From contig CAJYXJ010000042.1 of the NCBI GenBank assembly GCA_913778085.1, positions 1 through 64,000 of the forward strand: a DNA stretch of 64,000 nucleotides. Reading direction: 5' to 3'. A program made the translations under genes and the position numbers. Source of the DNA: an uncultured Chryseobacterium sp. (GTDB taxonomy: Bacteria > Bacteroidota > Bacteroidia > Flavobacteriales > Weeksellaceae). Within the stretch, counting starts at the first letter, position 1; each line of letters starts with the position of its first letter. Positions 26,675 through 35,000 of the stretch are shown in pieces. The notes under the pieces are model-generated. The model saw only the letters and a program-made list of their open reading frames with translations, searched no databases and was not told where the DNA came from.

Positions 26675-27440
26675 AATCAAGTTAACATATATTGTAGCGA
26701 TTTTACTAATAATGCTGCTTATTAGTTTTGTAGTTTTCATTATAATAACATATAATAAAAAACAACTTCTTTTTTTTCAGCAACAACAACTCAAAGAATC
26801 CGAACACCAAAACCAGCTCCTCCAGAAAGAACTCGAAAAACAGAAACTGATCGAAAAAGAACGGGAACGGATTTCTCACGATATGCACGATGATCTCGGA
26901 GCCGGGATCTCAGCCCTAAAACTTCAGGCGGAATTTTTAAAACAGCGTGCTGAAGACGAAGATCTCAAAAGCGACATCGATGAACTCCTGAAAACCTCCG
27001 AAGACATGAATCTCTCCATGCGGGAAATGCTCTGGAGCTTAAATTCCGGGAATGATACCCTCGGAAGCTTTATCGACTACGCTAAATCCTATGCACAAAA
27101 CTTCCTCAAAAAAACAACAATTGTCCTTCACATCGAAAACGAAAGTGTAATTGCTCAGACAACCATCACCACCGAACAGCGGCGCAACCTCTTCCTCTGC
27201 CTGAAGGAAGCCCTTAACAATGCCTACAAGCACAGCCGGTCCAGCAGGCTGATCCTTTCTTTTACCCAGCATGAGAAGGAGTTCATGATGAAAATCTCCG
27301 ATAACGGCATCGGCATCGACACTGTAAAACAGGAAGGGAACGGTCTTCGAAATATGAAACGCCGGATGAAGGAACAGAACGGGCATTGTGAAGTTACCAC
27401 AGAAGACGGAACACACTTGTTTTTCAGAATAGAACTGTAG
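26655..27440 (+). CDS. HisKA_3 sensor histidine kinase
   Basis: A 261-residue kinase. One membrane helix (about residues 10-32), a Gln/Glu/Lys-rich coiled coil (40-70), then the HisKA_3 box ERISHDMHDDLGAGISALKL with phospho-acceptor His78 by alignment to the DLHD motif. The ATPase domain has KEALNNAYKHS (N box), ISDNGIGI (G1) and NGLRNMKRRM (G2), all intact. No periplasmic sensor domain. Base composition changes abruptly inside the gene: up to about 26790 it is AT-rich like the upstream genes, after that it resembles the response regulator. Confidence 0.9.
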   Translation: MKSLPPEIKLTYIVAILLIMLLISFVVFIIITYNKKQLLFFQQQQLKESEHQNQLLQKELEKQKLIEKERERISHDMHDDLGAGISALKLQAEFLKQRAEDEDLKSDIDELLKTSEDMNLSMREMLWSLNSGNDTLGSFIDYAKSYAQNFLKKTTIVLHIENESVIAQTTITTEQRRNLFLCLKEALNNAYKHSRSSRLILSFTQHEKEFMMKISDNGIGIDTVKQEGNGLRNMKRRMKEQNGHCEVTTEDGTHLFFRIEL

Positions 27441-27461
27441 AAAAATTTATAGGTAATTAGA

Positions 27462-27490
27462 AACAGCATCATTTATGGTGCTGTTTTTTT
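27462..27490 (+). terminator. terminator after kinase gene
   Basis: AACAGCATC (27462-27470) pairs with GGTGCTGTT (27477-27485, small mismatch near the loop), followed by a run of T. It separates the two-component operon from box C, which begins 9 nt later. Confidence 0.75.
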
Positions 27491-27498
27491 GTTGTAAA

Positions 27499-27545
27499 TC
27501 ACCCGTTTGTGTAATTGACAGGGATTTGTTTTTGTGGGAACTTTG
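27499..27545 (+). promoter_or_regulatory. regulatory box C plus -7 element
   Basis: TCACCCGTTTGTGTAATTGA (27499-27518) is the 20-bp box with its asymmetric core inverted: the core reads as the reverse complement of box B, while the outer GTAATTGA stays in the same place. GAACTTTG (27538-27545) follows after 19 nt. It precedes the three-gene pYEATS unit. Confidence 0.65.
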
Positions 27546-27571
27546 AAACACAAACTTTAAATTTTATTAGT

Positions 27572-27781
27572 ATGAAAAAAACAGTTATTCACTATTCCCT
27601 AAGCTGGAATTTAGATAGCAATCAGGGTCAGATTATCTTACAATACAGAGATGGAAATGAAAATGTGGAAAAAAAGATTACGGAATTAGATGCTCTTGTA
27701 TTTAATGCATTGGGTACCATCCTGACCAATGGAAAGGCTTTGTTTAATACGGCAGATAATACAATTTTAAACATAGCATAG
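27572..27781 (+). CDS. 69-residue protein, unknown
   Basis: Begins MKKTVIHYSLSWNLDSNQGQ, continues QIILQYRDGNENVEKKI and ends in DNTILNIA; predicted small alpha/beta protein, no signal peptide. The frame opens earlier at 27515, but ATG 27572 is chosen because the box C promoter would place the transcript start near 27550, downstream of the earlier codons. Five bases lie between it and the lipoprotein gene. First gene of the pYEATS unit. No family recognised. Confidence 0.55.
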   Translation: MKKTVIHYSLSWNLDSNQGQIILQYRDGNENVEKKITELDALVFNALGTILTNGKALFNTADNTILNIA

Positions 27782-27786
27782 GCAAA

Positions 27787-28380
27787 ATGAAACAATTATT
27801 ATACACATTAGGAATCATTACCGTATTTAATTCATGCGTGCCTCAACATACTATGACATTCAAGGAACTGAAAAGTATGAATTCTAATTATCAAATGTCG
27901 TATGATGCGATGAGGCGGGGGTCAATGATAAGCATTAATGAAAAAGGGAGAATCGATAAAGTATTATCTGAAGTTCAGCCTGATGCGGCAATTGCCACCA
28001 CAAGAGAAGTAACGACCAGATTAATGGCTAAATTAAAGTCAGGGGATAGTGTATCTGGGGAGAATATCACAAAGATTACCGAAACGTTATCAAAGCTTGG
28101 TGAAAGGACAGCTCCGGTGAATATGCTCAGGGATGCACTGTATAGAATGGAAGAGCACTGTGTTAACTTTCCGGATCATTGTCCTAAAGAATTATACTGG
28201 AAAAGTTTTGACAGTGTCGTGACTTCGGTAACCCGCCTGCAACAACAGATCTCAGAAACAGCACGGAATGAAGCTGAAAAAGCAAAGCAGGAAAAGGCAA
28301 CGGTAGATAAACTTAGCGACCTTACTCAAAATGAAAAAAAAGATTTTAATGAATTATTAAAACTTTTGGATAACAAGTAA
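27787..28380 (+). CDS. helical lipoprotein of the pYEATS unit
   Basis: A 197-residue lipoprotein: signal peptide MKQLLYTLGIITVFNSC with cysteine 17. The mature part is helical, with a Cys/His-containing stretch EEHCVNFPDHCPKELYW and a C-terminal coiled coil (LQQQISETARNEAEKAKQEK). Probably anchored on the periplasmic side and long enough to interact with the YLATT membrane protein encoded 11 nt downstream. Family not recognised. Confidence 0.6.
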   Translation: MKQLLYTLGIITVFNSCVPQHTMTFKELKSMNSNYQMSYDAMRRGSMISINEKGRIDKVLSEVQPDAAIATTREVTTRLMAKLKSGDSVSGENITKITETLSKLGERTAPVNMLRDALYRMEEHCVNFPDHCPKELYWKSFDSVVTSVTRLQQQISETARNEAEKAKQEKATVDKLSDLTQNEKKDFNELLKLLDNK

Positions 28381-28391
28381 AACGAACAAAT

Positions 28392-29465
28392 ATGCAAGTA
28401 TCTTATATTTTGTTAATAATGCTCTCAACGGGAATTTTAGGAGGCACTGTCAATTTTTTTTCTGATTCCAATAAAGATGTAGAGAATCAGACCAAAAAAG
28501 TTCGGAACTGGATGGTGTGCATCTTTCTCGGTATTGCGGCAACGATTATTATACCTTTGTTTTTAAAACTGGCAGATAGTCAATTGGTGGTAAATATTGA
28601 AAATGATATTTTTATTAATCATAAAAACGATTCTAAAAAACAATCAAAAGATAAAGTTTATCAAATGCCTACAGATGAGTACAAATCAAATGCTCAGACA
28701 AGTATAAATTCTGATATATTTGGAAATCCTAATCAAAATTTTCACAAGTCAGACAATAAATCTGTCGCATCAGATTATCTTTTATGGGCAGCCTATTGTT
28801 TGTTAGCCGCGGCGGCTGGAATGAGATTTATTGATTTGCTGGTAAATAAACTGCTTACGCAATCCCAGGTCATAGAACTGCAAAAGCGTGTAGAAAAGAA
28901 AAAGGAGGAAAATAAAGAACTGGCAAAAGAAAAAGAAACCCTGGAAGGAGAAGTGGAAAAAATTGCAAAGACTGAAGAAAAAAGAATAAAAAATTATGAA
29001 GTAAGCGAGCAGAATTTTATTCAGCAATTAAATAGTATTCCTTCAAATATTCAGGAAGCCGGTCTAAAGACGTCTTTTAATGAGGAAAAATTACCGGATC
29101 TGCCACCTGTCAAATTTAAGGATGACCCGCAAAAAGGAAGATTTGGAGGGCAAAGCAATTTTAATGGAAGAACACTTAGCGTCAGCTATAAAAAATATTT
29201 TCTACCGGGCTTTTTAAAACTTACAATTAAGGTGAGTGCAGATCATGAAAATAACCTTTTAAAAGGAAACGTATATCTTTTTTTACATGATTCATTTGCC
29301 GATTCTGTCGTAATGTATGCTGCTGACGGAAAAAAAGAGATTGTACATGAAGTAATCTCCTATGGAGCATTTACGATTGGAGCAGTGACAGATGCAGGAA
29401 ATACAATGTTGGAACTTGATATTGCAGAACAAAAAGATTTTCCTGAAGACTTCAGAAAGAGATAA
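28392..29465 (+). CDS. YLATT-pYEATS membrane protein
   Basis: A 357-residue protein. Three membrane helices (about residues 1-20, 40-62 and 130-150) match the YLATT pattern, the three-helix domain named for its association with YEATS-like domains. A Lys/Glu coiled coil (about 160-215) follows. The C-terminal domain resembles the prokaryotic YEATS family: FGGQSNFNGRTLSVSYK, then LKGNVYLFLHDSFADSVV, SYGAFTIGAVTDAG and TMLELDIAEQ. Families are recalled, not searched. Such proteins are predicted parts of NTP-regulated conflict or stress systems, where the YEATS-like domain would bind a modified ligand. Last gene of the box C unit. Confidence 0.7.
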   Translation: MQVSYILLIMLSTGILGGTVNFFSDSNKDVENQTKKVRNWMVCIFLGIAATIIIPLFLKLADSQLVVNIENDIFINHKNDSKKQSKDKVYQMPTDEYKSNAQTSINSDIFGNPNQNFHKSDNKSVASDYLLWAAYCLLAAAAGMRFIDLLVNKLLTQSQVIELQKRVEKKKEENKELAKEKETLEGEVEKIAKTEEKRIKNYEVSEQNFIQQLNSIPSNIQEAGLKTSFNEEKLPDLPPVKFKDDPQKGRFGGQSNFNGRTLSVSYKKYFLPGFLKLTIKVSADHENNLLKGNVYLFLHDSFADSVVMYAADGKKEIVHEVISYGAFTIGAVTDAGNTMLELDIAEQKDFPEDFRKR

Positions 29466-29489
29466 TATTAATAAAATGGATATAATTAA

Positions 29490-29527
29490 TTCTCCAACAT
29501 TTCAAATATGTGGAGAATTTTTATTTT
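29490..29527 (+). terminator. terminator of the pYEATS unit
   Basis: TTCTCCA (29490-29496) pairs with TGGAGAA (29511-29517), with a T-rich tract after it. It closes the accessory island before enolase. Confidence 0.75.
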
Positions 29528-29595
29528 TTGTGAAAATCTATAATCTCAAAATTAACTAAAATTTAACTCTGAATAAACGTATAAATTACACCCCA

Positions 29596-29629
29596 TTTGC
29601 TTCATAACGTTAAAAATTGATTAAATTTG
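29596..29629 (+). promoter_or_regulatory. enolase promoter
   Basis: TTTG at 29596-29599 and TAAATTTG at 29622-29629, spacing 22 nt. Both elements match the Bacteroidetes consensus although the spacing is at the long end. The start codon follows 23 nt later. Confidence 0.6.
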
Positions 29630-29634
29630 TCTGA

Positions 29635-30945
<1,311 letters not shown>

Positions 30946-30963
30946 TCAATCGAATTTATAAAT

Positions 30964-30993
30964 TACGGCAAGCGAAATTTTTAGTTTGCCGTA
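30964..30993 (+). terminator. hairpin after enolase
   Basis: TACGGCAA (30964-30971) pairs with TTGCCGTA (30986-30993); weak T-run after it. The right arm also supplies the -33 element of the next promoter, so it may regulate both. Confidence 0.55.
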
Positions 30994-31016
30994 TTTTATA
31001 ATTAATAGTATATTTA
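30985..31016 (+). promoter_or_regulatory. citrate synthase promoter
   Basis: TTTG (30985-30988), 20 nt, TATATTTA (31009-31016), one mismatch to the -7 consensus. The -33 element lies inside the right arm of the enolase hairpin. Confidence 0.5.
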
Positions 31017-31031
31017 GAAAAAAAATAAATA

Positions 31032-32318
31032 ATGTCAGACAACAAAGTAATATTGAATTACGACGGTAATTCGTATGAATATCCAATTGTGGATAGTACT
31101 ATCGGAGACAGAGGAATCGATATTTCAAAATTAAGAGACCAGACAGGTTTAATCACACTTGATTTAGGGTATAAGAATACCGGGGCTACACTTAGTGACA
31201 TCACTTACTTAGACGGAGATAAAGGGGAATTATTCTACAGAGGATATCCGATCGAGCAGATCGCCGATAAATCCAACTTCACGGAAGTGATGTACCTTTT
31301 ATTACACGGTGAATTGCCAACTCAGGATCAGTACACTTCTTTCGAATCAAACATTAAAAAATATAATTTCGTAGCAGAGGAGATGAAGAAGATCATCGAT
31401 GCTTTCCCTCGTTCTGCTCACCCTATGGGCGTTTTATCTTCTTTAACTTCCGCTCTAACGGCTTTTAATCCTAAAGCGGTTAACGTAAACTCAAAAGAAG
31501 AAATGGACCTTGCAGCAGAGCTGATGATTGCCAAATTCTCTCACCTTTGCGCATGGACGTACAGAAAAACTCAGGGATTACCGCTTAACCACGGAGATAA
31601 CAGCCTGAACTATGTAGAGAACTTCTACAAAATGACATTCAGAATGCCAAACCAGGAATTCGAAATCGATCCTGTGGTTGTTCAGGCATTGGATAAATTA
31701 CTGATCCTTCACGCAGACCACGAACAAAACTGTTCGACTTCTACCGTAAGAATGGTAGGATCTGCCCACACTGGTCTTTTTGCTTCCGTTTCTGCAGGGG
31801 TTTCCGCACTTTGGGGGCCGCTTCACGGAGGGGCAAACCAAGCCGTAATCGAAATGCTTGAGCTGATCGAAAAAGACGGAGGAGACGTAAACAAATGGGT
31901 CGCTAAAGCTAAAGATAAAAACGACAGCTTCCGTTTAATGGGCTTCGGACACAGAGTATACAAAAACTTCGATCCTAGAGCGAAAATCATTAAAAAAGCA
32001 GCGGATGACATCCTGAACGCATTGGGCATTCAGGACAAAGCTCTGGATATTGCCATGCAGTTGGAGAAAGTAGCTTTGGAAGACGAGTACTTCGTAGAAA
32101 GAAAACTGTATCCGAACGTAGATTTCTATTCAGGAATTATTTACCGTGCATTGGGAATTCCTACGGAAATGTTCACCGTAATGTTTGCGTTGGGAAGACT
32201 TCCGGGATGGATCTCCCAGTGGAAAGAAATGAGAATGAAAGGAGACCCGATCGGAAGACCGAGACAGGTATACCAGGGTGCTCAGAAAAGAGATTACATC
32301 GATATGGTAAACAGATAA
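31032..32318 (+). CDS. gltA: citrate synthase
   Basis: A 428-residue type II citrate synthase (oxaloacetate plus acetyl-CoA to citrate, TCA cycle). Motifs include NYVENFYKMTFR, ILHADHEQNCSTSTVRMVGS (first catalytic histidine region), GPLHGGANQAVIEMLELI, MGFGHRVYKNFDPRAKIIKK (second histidine) and the aspartate region YPNVDFYSGIIYRALGIP. Full length. Confidence 0.97.
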   Translation: MSDNKVILNYDGNSYEYPIVDSTIGDRGIDISKLRDQTGLITLDLGYKNTGATLSDITYLDGDKGELFYRGYPIEQIADKSNFTEVMYLLLHGELPTQDQYTSFESNIKKYNFVAEEMKKIIDAFPRSAHPMGVLSSLTSALTAFNPKAVNVNSKEEMDLAAELMIAKFSHLCAWTYRKTQGLPLNHGDNSLNYVENFYKMTFRMPNQEFEIDPVVVQALDKLLILHADHEQNCSTSTVRMVGSAHTGLFASVSAGVSALWGPLHGGANQAVIEMLELIEKDGGDVNKWVAKAKDKNDSFRLMGFGHRVYKNFDPRAKIIKKAADDILNALGIQDKALDIAMQLEKVALEDEYFVERKLYPNVDFYSGIIYRALGIPTEMFTVMFALGRLPGWISQWKEMRMKGDPIGRPRQVYQGAQKRDYIDMVNR

Positions 32319-32340
32319 TCAATATCTTAACTTATACAAG

Positions 32341-32371
32341 AAATCCCGGAGTCCTGCTCCGGGATTTTTTT
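32341..32371 (+). terminator. terminator after citrate synthase
   Basis: AAATCCCGGAG pairs with CTCCGGGATTT around TCCTG; seven T follow directly. Confidence 0.9.
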
Positions 32372-32399
32372 ATATGCAGGAATTTTCATACTTTGAAGG

Positions 32400-32876
32400 A
32401 TGGAAAATACACCGCAATACCTGGCAAAAAATACGATACGAATTGTTATTGTCCTGTATATTCTTTACGGACTGATTTTTCTGATCGAAACCTTCGATTT
32501 CCTGGAAATGCTCCACACTAAACCAAAGGATTATCACCCAACCTACGATTTGGTAAATGTCATTTTTTATCAGATGGAAATGATCATCTGTTTTGTCTGT
32601 GCGTTCAGTTTTATCATTCTTATTTCTACGAAACAGGCGGTTTCCACAATCTTATGGGTCTCTGTAATCCTTTTTGTATTCAGAGTATCCACTGTATATT
32701 ATCTGTATTCATACGAAACCGAAGAACGGCGGGTACCATTCATCTACAAGGAAGCCAATGATTTCAGTATGTTGTTCCGGCGGACCTTTGTTCCTGCCCA
32801 GCTGATTTGTAATCTGGCTGCAATAATTGCTTTATCAAAAAGATATTTCAAAGACCGGAAAAATGACAAAAAATAA
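32400..32876 (+). CDS. DUF2975-like membrane protein
   Basis: A 158-residue protein with four predicted membrane helices (roughly residues 13-35, 50-75, 82-102, 128-148). Size and helix pattern fit DUF2975-type four-helix membrane proteins, but no sequence motif secures it. No regulator follows, unlike typical DUF2975-XRE pairs. Shares a bidirectional terminator with the convergent peptide gene. Confidence 0.5.
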   Translation: MENTPQYLAKNTIRIVIVLYILYGLIFLIETFDFLEMLHTKPKDYHPTYDLVNVIFYQMEMIICFVCAFSFIILISTKQAVSTILWVSVILFVFRVSTVYYLYSYETEERRVPFIYKEANDFSMLFRRTFVPAQLICNLAAIIALSKRYFKDRKNDKK

Positions 32877-32906
32877 CCTGCCGTAAATAGCAGGTTTAAT
32901 TTTTTT
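32875..32906. terminator. bidirectional terminator
   Basis: AACCTGC (32875-32881) pairs with GCAGGTT (32890-32896). T-runs on both strands; on the plus strand TAATTTTTTT follows. It begins within the last codons of the gene at 32400 and ends at the stop of the peptide gene. Confidence 0.7.
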
Positions 32907-33063
32907 AAGGACATTGGCAACGGTCACAAGCCCATAATGTACAGGCTCCTGCCTCATTCCACTCACAGCAGCGTCTTGCTGCCGACGCTCCTCCGATAAT
33001 TGTCTTTTGCTGATCCCTTCCGAGTTTTTGTGCATTTTTAAGCACTGGATTCTTTGTTTTCAT
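32905..33063 (-). CDS. GG-leader, six-cysteine bacteriocin-like peptide
   Basis: A 52-residue peptide. The first 25 residues, MKTKNPVLKNAQKLGRDQQK then TIIGG, form a double-glycine leader of the type annotated bacteriocin-like in Chryseobacterium (leader with KNAQKL, basic/Gln residues, then IxGG). The 27-residue mature part SAARRCCEWNEAGACTLWAC then DRCQCP has six cysteines, enough for three disulfides, and two tryptophans. Cleavage and export would need a peptidase-containing ABC transporter, not present in this window. Its function may be antimicrobial or signalling. A dyad 30-54 nt upstream may control it. Confidence 0.7.
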   Translation of the reverse strand: MKTKNPVLKNAQKLGRDQQKTIIGGASAARRCCEWNEAGACTLWACDRCQCP

Positions 33064-33091
33064 AATAAATGGTTTTAATGATTGATGTTGA

Positions 33092-33117
33092 GTGATTTAA
33101 CATGATTAATATATCAC
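33092..33117. promoter_or_regulatory. operator-like dyad before GG-leader peptide
   Basis: GTGATTTA (33092-33099) and TATATCAC (33110-33117) form an inverted repeat with one mismatch and 10-nt centre, 30-54 nt upstream of the minus-strand peptide start at 33063. Confidence 0.35.
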
Positions 33118-33305
33118 TAATGTATGAATTTAAATTGAATTTGATTTAAAAATTAATAAAAAAAACTGCATTAAAAAAATATCTGCAAAAACCTTATCCT
33201 ACAGAGATAAAACATAAGGATGTTTTATATGGCATTAATAAAGAACTGGCAATATTCATAAAGATAGAATTATATGTCTGTATCCCTCTAAAACACGGCT
33301 GAAAG

Positions 33306-33336
33306 TTTCCCAGATTCAGCTCTTTACTTATATTTG
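33306..33336 (+). promoter_or_regulatory. promoter of the amidinohydrolase gene
   Basis: TTTC (33306-33309), 19 nt, TATATTTG (33329-33336). A perfect -7 element and a near-perfect -33 element, 19 nt before ATG 33356. Confidence 0.6.
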
Positions 33337-33355
33337 CAGCATTGCATAAATCTTT

Positions 33356-34270
33356 ATGAAATTAAATATAAAAAACGAAACAGGAAGGCTGAAATCAGTG
33401 GTTTTAGGACAGCCCAAGTCCATGGGGCCGGTTCCGACACTGTTGGAAAGCTATGATGCAAAATCATATCATTCCATTGAAAACAATTTGTATCCGCAGG
33501 AAGCGGAGATCATCAATGAAATGAACGCTTTTGAGGCAGTTTTAAAAGAATATGATGTTGAAGTACTCCGTCCGGACATTATCGAGGATTACAATCAGGT
33601 TTTTGCAAGGGATGTGGCTTTCGTGATCGATGATAAAATGATCATTTCCAACGTTATTGCAGACCGGGCGGATGAGCAGGAAGCTTACAAAACCGTTTTT
33701 GAAAAGGTAGCCTGGAGGAAGATTATCAACCTCCCGGAAACGGCCCACATTGAAGGGGGCGATGTTATTGTATGGAATGATTTTTTATTTATCGGAACCT
33801 GTTTCAGCGAAGATTACCGGAACTATAAAACGGCCAGGACCAACGAATACGCGATTGAAATCCTGAAAGAATATTTTCCCAAGAAAAGAATTATCGACCT
33901 GGAACTGAAGAAAAATGATAAGATTCCGTATGAAGGCATCCTGCATCTGGACTGCACATTCAACCCGGTAGGAACAGACAAATGCATCATCTACAAAGAC
34001 GGATTTGTGGATGAAAGCGACTACCGTCTTATTATCGATATTTTCGGCGAAGAGAACTGCTTCCATGTAACACCGCAGGAAATGTTTGAAATGAACCCGA
34101 ATATTTTCTCCATCTCCCCGGAAATTGTGGTTTCAGACAAGACTTTTACCAGAATGAACGACCACATGAGAAATGAATGGGGCATTACTGTAGAAGAAAT
34201 CCCATACCGCGAAATCTCTAAAATGGGAGGACTGCTGAGGTGTTCTACCATGCCGTTGGTGAGAGAATAA
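33356..34270 (+). CDS. dimethylargininase/arginine-deiminase-fold hydrolase
   Basis: A 304-residue enzyme of the guanidino-group-modifying superfamily. The active-site set is visible: FARD (83-86), HIEGGD (131-136), His197 in LHLD, and the nucleophile Cys296 in LLRCSTMP. These enzymes hydrolyse guanidines (arginine, agmatine or methylarginine) to citrulline-type products. Overall length and GTCFSED suggest the dimethylarginine dimethylaminohydrolase or amidinotransferase branch; the substrate cannot be fixed from sequence. It lies near ctlX, which acts on citrulline, so a guanidino catabolic role is plausible. Confidence 0.85.
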   Translation: MKLNIKNETGRLKSVVLGQPKSMGPVPTLLESYDAKSYHSIENNLYPQEAEIINEMNAFEAVLKEYDVEVLRPDIIEDYNQVFARDVAFVIDDKMIISNVIADRADEQEAYKTVFEKVAWRKIINLPETAHIEGGDVIVWNDFLFIGTCFSEDYRNYKTARTNEYAIEILKEYFPKKRIIDLELKKNDKIPYEGILHLDCTFNPVGTDKCIIYKDGFVDESDYRLIIDIFGEENCFHVTPQEMFEMNPNIFSISPEIVVSDKTFTRMNDHMRNEWGITVEEIPYREISKMGGLLRCSTMPLVRE

Positions 34271-34340
34271 GCAGATTGGAGGGTTTTAGAGTGGGAGAGG
34301 AAAGTGTTTTGGGATTAGAAGATTAGCCGAGTGGGGTATT

Positions 34341-34395
34341 GATATTTTTTTTATTTTAGTTAAAAATACAGAGATGTCAACAATTAAATTTCACC
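34341..34395 (+). repeat. direct repeat, copy 1
   Basis: GATATTTTTTTT...AGTTAAAAATACA followed by the start of the four-helix bundle gene. A diverged copy lies at 34856-34913; together they mark a duplication of the gene's upstream region and first codons. Confidence 0.6.
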
Positions 34396-34755
34396 AGGAT
34401 CTGAAAGTCTGTCAACAGTCTTTTGACGCTGCAATGGAAATCTATAAGCTTTCAAAAACCTTTCCCAAAGAAGAAATCTACTCTCTTACAGACCAGATCA
34501 GAAGATCTTCCGGATCCGTATCTGCCAACATTAGTGAGGCCTTGTGCAAAAGAAAATAGGAAAGATCTTTTATCGCCAGGCTTACAGATTCTGAACGTGA
34601 AGCAAGGAGAAACCCAGACTTTGCTGCAATTTGCGCTAGCCTGTAAATATATTAACGAAGAACAATTTGGAATATTGAATAAGCAGTACAGCCAAATAAT
34701 TGGAATGCTGGCCCATATGATGATTCAATCAAAAAATTGGTGCACATTTCATTAA
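34374..34755 (+). pseudogene. four-helix bundle protein (S23/IVS type), disrupted
   Basis: The frame from ATG 34374 reads as a four-helix bundle protein of the 23S rRNA intervening-sequence type (IYKLSKTFPKEEIYSLTDQI, RRSSGSVSANISEALCKRK). It hits TAG at 34557-34559, continues in frame as ERSFIARLTDSEREA, and then shifts by one base near 34608 into ETQTLLQFALACKYINEEQF, ending at 34755. So it has one nonsense change and one frameshift. These genes usually lie inside 23S rRNA or as scattered repeats; here there is no rRNA, and a decayed second copy of the 5' region follows at 34856. Confidence 0.75.
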
Positions 34756-34855
34756 TAAAACTAAAAATACATTTTCAATAAACATTGGAAGCTTATGAAT
34801 AGAAGTGTTTGAGAGTTTGAGAGTGAGAATTATAGAGTGAATTGAGAAGATGATT

Positions 34856-34913
34856 GATATTTTTTTTCTCATTTCAGTTAAAAATACAAACAGTTCAAAA
34901 ATTAAATTTTATC
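34856..34913 (+). repeat. direct repeat, copy 2 (decayed)
   Basis: GATATTTTTTTTCTCATTTC then AGTTAAAAATACAAACAGTTC and AAAATTAAATTTTATCAG, matching copy 1 at 34341-34395 but with the start codon lost. A remnant of a second four-helix bundle gene, the rest of which is deleted. Confidence 0.6.
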
Positions 34914-34928
34914 AGTTTTCATAGAAAG

Positions 34929-34936
34929 TAAATTTG
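34929..34936 (+). promoter_or_regulatory. -7 element before ctlX
   Basis: TAAATTTG is a perfect -7 element, but the -33 position holds TTTT rather than TTTG. Transcription would start inside the tandem repeat that follows. Confidence 0.45.
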
Positions 34937-34976
34937 CACTAAAACACTAAAACACTAAAACACTAAAACACTAAAA
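34937..34976 (+). repeat. five perfect 8-bp tandem repeats
   Basis: CACTAAAA repeated five times without a mismatch, starting at the base after the -7 element and ending 24 nt before the ctlX start. It forms most of the predicted 5' untranslated region and can change copy number by slippage. Confidence 0.9.
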
Positions 34977-35000
34977 CCCATTAACCCTTCTACCCAAACT

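Noticed and set aside
32835-33035. 66-residue minus-strand protein
   Set aside because: It overlaps the GG-leader peptide in another frame; the peptide frame has a clear leader, cysteine pattern and matching terminator, so this is a shadow.
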